A stretch of 64,000 nucleotides of DNA from Zygaena filipendulae (Eukaryota; Arthropoda; Insecta; Lepidoptera; Zygaenidae), in NCBI GenBank assembly GCA_907165275.2, contig OU015661.1, positions 3,417,501-3,481,500 on the forward strand, read 5' to 3'. Shown here in pieces: positions 57,621 through 64,000 of this stretch. The notes beneath the pieces are model-generated. The model saw only the letters and a program-made list of their open reading frames with translations. It was not told where the DNA came from and ran no database searches. The position numbers and the translations under genes were made by a program. Position 1 is the stretch's first letter, and every line of letters starts with the position of its first letter.

Positions 57621-58204
57621 TTCATATTCATCGCAGTGAATCAAAACAAAAATGGGCAAAGGTCATTTTTATCTTTCTTTTTTTTATAAATGTAGAGTTG
57701 TATTTAATAGAGTAAAAAGTTACGGATTTTTTTAACGTGTAACAAGTGTCATATAAAAATAGAATAGAAGTTTATGTGGGACGAAAATTAAACACAAACT
57801 TATATAATTTCAAAATATATACAAGATACCAAAATGGCCGCCACTCAGCATATGCCGTGGAACTAGTCCCACGATGCTGGTTTTCAGTGGTGACCATAAA
57901 TAAGAAGAATACATTTAATAAATTCATACTAATATTATAAATGCGACAGGTCATCGTACCCACATCCACGTTCTCTGATAAGATTTTCTCCGTGGATTTA
58001 TAAGTATCATATTTATTTTTATGTAATTTTTATTGGTTAAAATGTAATCTTGAATTACATAGATGCTTAAAAATATCCCTCGTTTAAAATCATACTCTGT
58101 GCTTAAAATTCAATTTCGGGAATTCGGTATGAAAAATACCTATTTTACTGAGGAACACTGTAGTTTTCTATAGGTTAATTTTTTAAATCGGCTAAGTAGT
58201 TTTA

Positions 58205-58376
58205 AAGTTTAACCCGTTCCCGCAGAAATTCCGAGATAAAAAGTACCCTATAACACTTAGAAGCACTGTAGCATTCTATTGGTAAAAAAAACTCAAAATC
58301 GGTTCAGTAGATCCAGAGATTATCCCTACAACGTCACAAATTCACAAACTTTAGCTCTTTATAATATTAGTATAGA
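58205..58376 (-). mobile_element. Old Helitron-like fragment
   Basis: 'acccgttcccgcagaaattc' to 'ttataatattagtatagat'. Confidence 0.45.
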
Positions 58377-58712
58377 TTAGCAGAAGGGTTGGTCTTTGTA
58401 TATAAGTCAGTGTGCATGCATAGGTACAAACCATTAAATATTTACTGTTAACACACGAAAAGCAAGTCTCAAGGGTAGAATTACGTATATAACGGGTCCT
58501 ATGTGCAAAGCTTTATACCTACATAGATACCTCTAATCTGTACAAAGCTCAACCTGAAAATCTTGCCTCGTATGATTTGCATAGACACTCGTAAGTTCTC
58601 TACGCTAAGGTCTCTGCCCATTAGAGCGTATCATACCATGACCATGTTAGGAACGTGTATTGTATAATATAATATCTACTAATTTATACATAATAATATA
58701 ACTAGTATAAAT

Positions 58713-58757
58713 AGTAATATAACAAAAATATAATAGCCATATTTTTGTTATATTACT
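58713..58757. repeat. Perfect 19-bp hairpin with 7-nt loop
   Basis: agtaatataacaaaaatat, loop aatagcc, exact complement. AT-only stem. Confidence 0.75.
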
Positions 58758-58862
58758 AGTAACATTTCAATAAAAAAATTTAATTTGAGACAAAATATAC
58801 TGACTCGTATTTCAGAATGGTAGAGACACAGTTTTAGACAGTTCATAATATTTGAGCACTAA

Positions 58863-59058
58863 ATAAAATAAAAATATTAGTTGTTTCTCTTTGTACTAAT
58901 GATAACAAATTGACAATGTACTCCAACATCTGCTCGCGACATCGAGACTCTAGAATAGGATTCTCGGGTCTCTGTTGTTTATATTCCTTTATAATCTCTA
59001 CTCGTCTCAACGTGGTGAAAATTGAAGGTACTAATACATGGAAAGTAATTACTGACAA
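58863..59058 (-). other. Coding-looking short frame, status unknown
   Basis: Minus-strand frame with RRVEIIKEYKQQRPENPILE and a following amphipathic stretch. The composition is more protein-like than most short frames here, but I found no matching exons and the opposite strand is also open. Confidence 0.15.
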
Positions 59059-60023
59059 CCGAATGTGTTTGTCACGCTGTGAAGATGGGATCCCCTATTT
59101 ACAAATCTAAACAGCCTTATTACTGTAATTTCGACTTTACGTACCTACAGTGTAATCGTCTCTTCATATTATGTTTCCTTTTTTAATTTTGACCAGAATC
59201 TATACACATCTATACCATTCGTAAAAAAATATTTACTTATAGCAAAAAATCGATTCTTAAAATATGTCGGTCTGTTTGTTTCAGCTTATTTCCGAAACGG
59301 ATGGAACGATTTTGACGAGAAGCGAAGTTTTACTAACTCTGAATAACTCTTCTTGAAGATTTAGAAATCTAGGTAAAAGTCTGAGGTCAAATGAAGAGTT
59401 TTCCGACTTTTCAGACTTCGTAAGAGAATATGAAAATCCAAGGAGTTCACGGGGGTACAGAGCGTATCGCATACGATTTTTTTTTTTACGAATTTCGGCA
59501 CTCATTTAAAATTAGACACAATGACACCTAGGTTTAGTTTAGAAAATCAAATAATTTGACGTATCTACTATCTACTCAAATAAATGAGTGTGAAAATAAA
59601 TGTGTAAAGAGAGTTTGTTACCTGCCCAAAATACCTACAACTTACTACTAGTAAAAGCATACTCGATTTCTCGACCACAATGTCCTTTTTGTGCCAGCCA
59701 GTGTCCGTTCCTATATAATCAAAGTGCACACTCTCCTACAGTTAGTTAATTACTTCATTTAGTCTCAATTTACCTTGTACTTTCCACGAAGTAATTGCAA
59801 ACGTATTCAGTTGAAAATTTCAACTGAAACCAGTTGTTTCTATAAGAAAATTCGGATTTTTTGTAAATGTGAATGATTTTTCTATAGGTTTAGTCGGAAC
59901 TAAATCTCTTTTCAGAAAAAGGGTGACATGCTGATTGATGTCTTTCAGGTATTTATATATACTTACAAATGTTTTCCTTTGATGAGGGCTATAAGCTACA
60001 GCTAAATTTAACTTAATTAGATA

Positions 60024-60130
60024 AATGCCAATTAATATTAATTTAAAGAACGTCTCTGAGTACAGCAGTTTTGTTTTTAAAATCTGTACTTAAAATTAAT
60101 TAATCATTAAAACAACTCTCAGTGCGGCCA
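60024..60130 (+). repeat. Dispersed repeat, copy 2 of the 48425 family
   Basis: Same ordered words as copy 1 with small deletions. Confidence 0.6.
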
Positions 60131-60574
60131 CTAATTATAATATTCCAAAACGTTCAACCTTTTAATGCGTGATTATGAGCTTGAAAAAGTTCATGTCTAA
60201 GAAAAATCTTACATTATCTGTCTGTTCGAGTTCTTTTTAGTTTTAGAGACTTCTAAACCATGATGCAATTTTCACTATGATTTAGAACTTTTCCAGAAAG
60301 TTATTTATATTTATTTCGTAGAATATGTAGGTTGGTACCTACCTAAGTATAAAAGGAGTTCCAGAGGAAATCTTTAAATTCACTTTTGTGAAACTGCAAA
60401 GAATTGCTATAGTTGGTTGTTTTCCCTTAAAAAGAAAATTTTACTAAACACAGTACTAGTCCGGGAGGTAACGTTGCAAAAACAAAGTCATAGTATGCCA
60501 TATATATGTCATAGTATCTATCGATCGATAGATAGATCGATAGTTGATATTATATGACTAATAAGTAAACTGAC

Positions 60575-60825
60575 CATCAGCTGCTCAAGTAGTGGTGGGT
60601 ACAGGTGTGGGAGGCTGCAGAAGTGGTAAAAAAAATAATTAAATAAAGTAATAGCAGCAGCGCGCAGCTGACGCATATTCCTCCCTCCACAATGCAGCTG
60701 ACTATTTTTTTTGAGCTCAGTATGACATCAACTATTTATGAAAAGAGTTTCAGCCGGCATACTATTACTTTTTTTTACTATTTCCGTAGCCTCCCACACC
60801 CGTACCCACCGCGGGTGCATCAGCT
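60575..60825. repeat. Imperfect inverted repeat, arms of about 64 bp
   Basis: Left arm 60575-60639 (gtgggtacaggtgtgggagg), right arm 60764-60825 (cctcccacacccgtacccac), spacer about 125 bp. The frame at 60692-60883 crosses it and is not a gene. Confidence 0.75.
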
Positions 60826-60883
60826 GACTCTTGGTATAAGTCATTCGAAATCTATTGAAAAAGATGGCAAGCAATCGGCATAA

Positions 60884-61769
60884 AAACACTACCTAAAATG
60901 CAACGCTGCCTCCCGGGCTATACCTATAATATATAGGTAAGTTCGTTGTAAGTTGTAACGAAAGAATATTTTGCTGAAACTGCACAAATGAAGTAAATAA
61001 CAACAACAACACTGTTTAATCCGCGGTGGAACTTGTTTAATTTGATTTCAGCGCGACTCAACTTGAAAGAAACTAACATTGTTTCCACTGTAACAGCATA
61101 AGATTCAATTTCAAAGATAAATATTGCTTTACGAGTATCCTAAGGGAATGGAAGAAAATATTCCACTGTTACCTACTGCGCACTTTGGTATATAGGTAGG
61201 TATAGTACTAACTCGTAAATCGTAATAAGAAAAGTTTTTCTAATAAACAAAATATATATTTATATAAAAACACATACTGGCAGCTATTCTCCGCTTAAAT
61301 TCTCGGCGCATTAGTAGGTAAGTACCACGCTACCTACCATAGATAATAGCATAATTACCTACCTACTAATTTATATTCTAATTTCGAAACTCAAATGTTT
61401 TTTTACATTAAAAAAAGCATTCCTATTCTAAATTATACGTATATTGCACATCATTTGGCAGTCGGAGTAGTAAACATGTAGTAAAAACCTTTGCTTAATG
61501 AAAAACTAATGCTGACTTGTGCGCGCTGCAGCTGGCTCTCATTGGTTGCCCGCCAAATAGAAAGGCCACCTTCATCATCTATAATTCATCTGAATTATAT
61601 AGTTAATAAATGAAAATTGATTATTTCTTTGTATTCTCGTTGAAAAAGATGTCAGAAATAGATGCAAAAATGCAATTCCCAACTCGTGTAGCAGTTTTTT
61701 AGTATCAACACCAATTCCTTGGGAATGGAACATCAATTTTGAGTGGTAATTATTCATATTTATAGCATA
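60884..61769. other. Intergenic DNA
   Basis: AT-rich with many 'taggta/tacctac' words (61190-61375). No gene seen. Confidence 0.35.
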
Positions 61770-61980
61770 CTAGCTGCTGCGGCTTCACTCGCATTATGTA
61801 AATTTGTCAATCAACTTCCATTTATACATATATCTTGGGAATAGTAGTTTTACAGTACACTCGTGACAACGTGTGTGTTTACACAATACACATTCGAAAT
61901 CTCTTGATGACCAATAAAGTAGGTAGTTAAGATGTGAAAGTGTAACAAACAAACAAAACCGAATTCGCATTTGTAATATT
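61770..61980 (-). mobile_element. Old Helitron-like element
   Basis: CTAGCTGCTGCGGCTTCAC end and 'gtaacaaacaaacaaaacc' to 'tttgtaatatt' at the other. Confidence 0.45.
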
Positions 61981-62865
61981 GTTTGAAGTTAATGGAACTT
62001 AAAAGCTTTTCGAAAATATAAAAATGTTTTTTTTTTTGTACTTTATTCAAATCACATTTTGCATAAATGATATCATAGGTAGTCAAAAAAATAAATTACT
62101 TGTAGAATAAATTTTTGTTCTCAATAAAAAATTTACATAGTAAGTATACTTTTAAATATTTATAAACACAAAGTAAAAAACAAATATCTATGAATAATTA
62201 AAAATTAACAGCATAGGTACCTATTCGATATTAAAAATTCTATCACATTCGCGCGTCCTTTGGATGTACCTATAGGCCCGACTGAAAATCCTATTTATCT
62301 CAACAAATACACAATCAACAGTAGATTATGTTGACAAACAAATCACGTACTCCGCGGACTCGCCGCTGTGGGTAATCTAATCATTCCATTCGCATTGAGA
62401 GTCTGAGAGTAGAGAGCTAGCCTCCATCACGTCTCCTACAATTTAGGCTGTTGTTTTTTCTCCACTGCCATCGACAAAAGAAGATATTGAGCCTCAATTC
62501 AATCCTATCCTATTACATATCTAATAATATCATATCCTGATTTATACTAGGTACACGGTATTGAATCGAATTCGGTTAATATAAAAACCTATATCGACTG
62601 CTCTACAAAAAGACAAAGCAACTGTAATTTTTTTCGCAATGAGTTTTTTTTTTTCACATTTCACGCATACCTAACGGACGTTGCTACATATTCACAAAAC
62701 TATCAAAAAAGCTTTAATCTTATAGAGAAATTAAAATTAAGAAAATCGTTAAACTATGGAAAGATTGTGTTAAATAAAGCGATTTTCGGTTTTTGCTCCC
62801 CCTGTAAAATTTATTCAGCTGCAATTACTAATACAATATGGCCTATATACAATTTTATCCATAGT

Positions 62866-63044
62866 GATTATTATAAATGTGTAAGTGAGTTTGTTTGTTC
62901 ACTTGTTACGTTTTCACACCCTACCGGTTCGACCGATCATCATGAAACTTTGCATAAACGTTGTCAAGGGTACAGAGAAGGACATAGGACATAGGACCGC
63001 GGGATCTCCGAAATTAACGCGGTTGAAACCGCGGTATCATCTAG
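62866..63044 (+). mobile_element. Helitron-like element
   Basis: Shortened before the 3' hairpin ('ggacataggacataggaccg'); ends CCGCGGTATCATCTAG. Confidence 0.6.
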
Positions 63045-63117
63045 TATTAGAAATATTGAGTATCTATTCAAAACCACATTCTGATTAGCGAACGTGGACA
63101 CTTGCGTAAAGAATAAA

Positions 63118-63333
63118 TCCTTAGGTACCATTATTATGTAAATGCGAAAATGAGTTTGTTTGTTATATGTTTGTTTGTTACGCTTTCACGGCTTAACGGC
63201 TAAACCGATCATCATGAAATTTTGCATATACTCGTTTTCAGCGGTACAGAGAAGGACATAGGGTTACTTTTTATCCCGAAATGCCCGCGGGAACTTCGAA
63301 ATTAACGCGGGTGAAACCGCGGGGAATAGCTAG
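63118..63333 (+). mobile_element. Helitron-like element, complete
   Basis: TCCTTAGGTACC start and CCGCGGGGAATAGCTAG end, 74 bp after the previous element in the same orientation. Confidence 0.65.
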
Positions 63334-64000
63334 TACGTCTATAATTTGCCCGAGGTGAACGAGTAGTTTGTAGTCATACTTCTGGGTTGCCGTTTCGGCA
63401 GTGTTTGTTTTTCATTATCTGTGGTGATGTTTTATTCAAGAATGAGAACTCAGAATGAGAACCTCTTTCTGCGTAAAACTTTCGTTTAGAGATTGTATTT
63501 TTATGTAGGTACCTATATTATGCCGTCGAAAAAATAAAACCAATTTCATGTTCTTCCTTATTTTTGCAATTTTAAAATTTGCAATGCTTTACATGGAAAC
63601 GACCTGAATCACCCGCACCTTCGATTTTGCTAAAACACAATGGTGGTTTGGATGGTTTTACAATTTTTACGTTAAAAATCTAAGCACATAGGAATTATTT
63701 TCTAAGCTACTAATTAAAAAAAGGGATTGTCTCTGTTGTCTATTATATTTTCAGCAAATTTTGTGCTATTTCACTTGTTTGGTATTTTTTTAAACCCATC
63801 AGACATACCTACTTACCCTGTTATGTATTAATCATCTGATGGAATACGACGATTTGGACTATGGTATTACACAGTTTTGTTTTTTGAAAAAGTACGAATC
63901 ATTCCATTCATGTAGGTAAGTATACGTAATACTTTTGGTGAAAGGTAGCAAAATTCATCTGAAACGTTATTCAGGGGAAACGCAATGTGAGATTTGGATT
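63334..64000. other. Intergenic DNA to the window end
   Basis: AT-rich; no frame or repeat recognised. Confidence 0.4.

Noticed and set aside
57500..57715. Integrase-like minus-strand peptide
   Set aside because: About 30 residues, weak resemblance, no neighbouring retroelement domains or LTRs.

Overview
The window is nuclear DNA of a moth or butterfly (Lepidoptera). Evidence: it is AT-rich, genes have many short exons with GT/AG introns, 'taggtacctacc'-type words are everywhere, and it holds dozens of short Helitron-like elements (5' TC, 3' CCGCGG hairpin, final CTAG) of the kind that fill lepidopteran genomes. The family or species cannot be told from the sequence. No bacterial, organellar or viral gene is seen.

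All the convincing genes lie in the first 25 kb. Gene 1 (minus strand, 9634 down to 1892, 13 exons, 847 residues) and gene 2 (plus strand, 9911 to 14978, 11 exons, 789 residues) are divergent. Their start codons are 276 bp apart, so they probably share one promoter. Both begin with a signal peptide and encode two tandem domains that look like the TULIP lipid-binding fold (the fold of JHBP/takeout proteins and group-7 mite allergens). Their exon boundaries and phases match almost one for one, so they are ancient tandem paralogs. Each also carries long Ser/Asp/Glu-rich disordered segments: N- and C-terminal in gene 1, C-terminal only in gene 2. This pair is the most unusual biology in the window. 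Gene 3 (minus strand, 24992 down to 15490, 7 exons, 367 residues) meets gene 2 tail to tail, with about 510 bp between stop codons. It encodes an unrecognised membrane protein with one strong and one weaker hydrophobic segment and N-glycosylation sequons in the C-terminal part.

From about 25 kb to the end I find no gene I can defend. The region is intergenic or very large introns of something outside the window. It holds Helitron-like fragments, foldback and TTAA-flanked MITEs, a roughly 270-bp-arm hairpin (29477-30043), tandem 73-bp hairpin units (28627-28815), a pair of composite MITEs in inverted orientation (46806-47236 and 50673-51097), older dispersed repeats and simple repeats.

The exon models were built by hand from splice signals and reading-frame continuity. 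Every junction in the three genes keeps the frame, but no transcript or homology search supports them here.
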